A program made the translations under genes and the position numbers. Below the pieces are notes generated by a model. That model was not told the DNA's origin. It ran no database searches and was given only the letters and a program-made list of their open reading frames with translations. A DNA stretch of 64,000 bases. It comes from Agrobacterium sp. RAC06. Its GTDB lineage: Bacteria; Pseudomonadota; Alphaproteobacteria; Rhizobiales; Rhizobiaceae. Position 1 is the stretch's first letter. The number at the start of each line of letters is the position of its first letter. Location: the NCBI RefSeq assembly GCF_001713475.1, contig NZ_CP016499.1:1860001-1924000 (forward strand), written 5' to 3'. Positions 63,004 through 64,000 of this stretch are shown here, piece after piece.

Positions 63004-64000
63004 CTAATGCTGATCTAAAGGCAAACGGATCTCGAAACGTGCGCCCTTTTGGGAAGAGACGCATAGGGAATTCCCTCCATGCGCTTCGGCGATATCGGCA
63101 ACGATGGCAAGCCCCAGGCCACAGCCATCGCCAAAGTCGAGATCGGCTCGAAAGAAGCGGTCAAAGACCCTGTCCCGAAGTTCTTCATTGATCCCGGGAC
63201 CGTCGTCCTCCACGACGATGGCAACCTCTTCCTTTGAGAACGACAGCATGACATCCAGCTCGCCGCCTTCGCGCAAACCGTAGCGCAACGCGTTGTCCAA
63301 CAGATTGGCCATCATCTCTTCAATCATGACAGGATCGCAAACAACTGACCTTGATATTCCATCGACTTCAAAGCCGACTGAGATGTCGTTGAGGAGCTGG
63401 ACCTCTGCAAAGGCGCGAACTTTGGCCGAAACGAGAGCAACGAGATCAGTCTCTTCGAATAGGGCCCGCAGACTTCGCCCGCGCACGCGTTCGAGGGAAA
63501 GCAACTGATTGGTGAGCCGGCCGGTCGCGCGGGCGGATTGCGCTATGGATGCGACACGCTGCCGAAGGGTGTTCTCGTCAGGGGAGGACACGGCCGCCTC
63601 CGCCTGCGTAACGATCGAGGCGATCGGGTTGCGGAGCTGATGCGCGGCATCGGAGATGAATGCCGAACGGATCTCGAACGCCTTCGACAGACGTTCGAAC
63701 AAGGAATTGGTCGTCTGGACGAGCGGACGCAGCTCCACCGGGATCCATCGGCGGATTGGCCTGAGATCATCGGGGGTTCTGAGGCTGATCGCATTTTGGA
63801 GGTCGAGCAGAGGCTTCAGCCCGAGCTTGATCCCGAACCAGAGGATCACGGCGGCCGACAAGATGATGGTCGCCAACAGCGCTATGCTCTGAAACAGAAG
63901 ATCACGGCTCAAGGCGGCGCGTTGAGATACAGTCTGCCAGACCTCGACGGTCATCCACCCCTGTAATCTCGGCTGGTTGAGGAATTCCCGCAAAACGACG
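63004..64000 (-). CDS. TctE-like sensor histidine kinase (N-terminus off the right edge)
   Basis: The C-terminal 330 or so residues of a kinase whose frame stays open to the window edge. A periplasmic segment with LQGWMTVEVWQTVSQRAALS leads into a helix (ALLATIILSAAVILWFGIKL) and a HAMP-like linker. The H-box is SDAAHQLRNPIASIVTQAE, the N-box is NLLDNALRYGLREGG, the D-box is DDGPGI, and the G-box is GCGLGLAIVADIAE. The QGWMTVEVWQT-type sensor end is typical of TctE, the kinase of tricarboxylate uptake. Its response regulator should lie outside the window. Confidence 0.88.
   Translation of the reverse strand, partial: VVLREFLNQPRLQGWMTVEVWQTVSQRAALSRDLLFQSIALLATIILSAAVILWFGIKLGLKPLLDLQNAISLRTPDDLRPIRRWIPVELRPLVQTTNSLFERLSKAFEIRSAFISDAAHQLRNPIASIVTQAEAAVSSPDENTLRQRVASIAQSARATGRLTNQLLSLERVRGRSLRALFEETDLVALVSAKVRAFAEVQLLNDISVGFEVDGISRSVVCDPVMIEEMMANLLDNALRYGLREGGELDVMLSFSKEEVAIVVEDDGPGINEELRDRVFDRFFRADLDFGDGCGLGLAIVADIAEAHGGNSLCVSSQKGARFEIRLPLDQH

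Overview
The window looks like a chromosome segment of a high-GC alphaproteobacterium of the Rhizobiaceae (Agrobacterium/Rhizobium type). This rests on a mannosylfructose synthase/phosphatase pair (mfpsA-mfpsB, characterised in Agrobacterium), a DUF1476 F1-ATPase zeta inhibitor, an rsmE-gshA pair with the proteobacterial/plant-type glutamate-cysteine ligase, a DUF1127 protein, a chemoreceptor with a C-terminal CheR-binding pentapeptide, and many GTGA/ATGA-coupled genes. The genus cannot be fixed from the sequence alone. No rRNA operon, CRISPR array, complete insertion sequence or replication origin was seen.

Positions 1-30600 read as stable housekeeping backbone. They hold the edge of a DUF3422 gene; an L-lactate oxidation operon with its FadR-type regulator (lutABC); mfpsAB for the compatible solute mannosylfructose; a Nudix hydrolase; a PiT phosphate transporter behind a Pho box; rsmE and gshA; a DUF937 protein; a large chemoreceptor; a DUF1127/LysR divergent pair; TetR and patatin genes; adhP; a dienelactone-hydrolase-like protein; a MAPEG protein; guaB with a coupled membrane protein; the ATPase zeta subunit; a metallo-beta-lactamase-fold protein; a DHA2 efflux pump; a VOC protein; and rlmE next to ppx.

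A tRNA-Gln(CUG) gene at 30536-30609 marks the start of an accessory zone that runs to about 62600. The zone is divided into modules by four same-orientation copies (R1-R4) of a structured dispersed repeat of about 290-380 bp. Module 1 (31445-38800) is a tightly overlapping operon for a KAS III-like synthase, SDR, MBL hydrolase, PaaK/F390-like adenylating enzyme, GNAT-like acyltransferase and Rieske oxygenase, with a convergent ATP-grasp ligase. It looks like an uncharacterised small-molecule pathway. IS5-type transposase debris lies on one side and a decayed GGDEF fragment on the other. A secreted trypsin-like protease follows. Module 2 (41650-56606) is envelope- and peptidase-rich: an L,D-transpeptidase with a divergent LysR regulator, an SH3b protein, a lipoprotein, an M13 metallopeptidase, a TAP-type hydrolase, two CPBP proteases, an EptA phosphoethanolamine transferase, and a two-component system divergent from a PepSY/cytochrome b pair. 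Module 3 (57406-61945) is a phosphonate-uptake locus (phnDCE) with a PhnM-like hydrolase and a UTRA regulator but no C-P lyase core. The window ends in a TctE-like histidine kinase.

The two phosphorus loci are linked by probable Pho boxes, at 7555-7572 and 59401-59418. The points most worth follow-up are the biosynthetic operon, the R1-R4 repeat family with its tRNA-Gln-like tract, and the orphan phnM arrangement.
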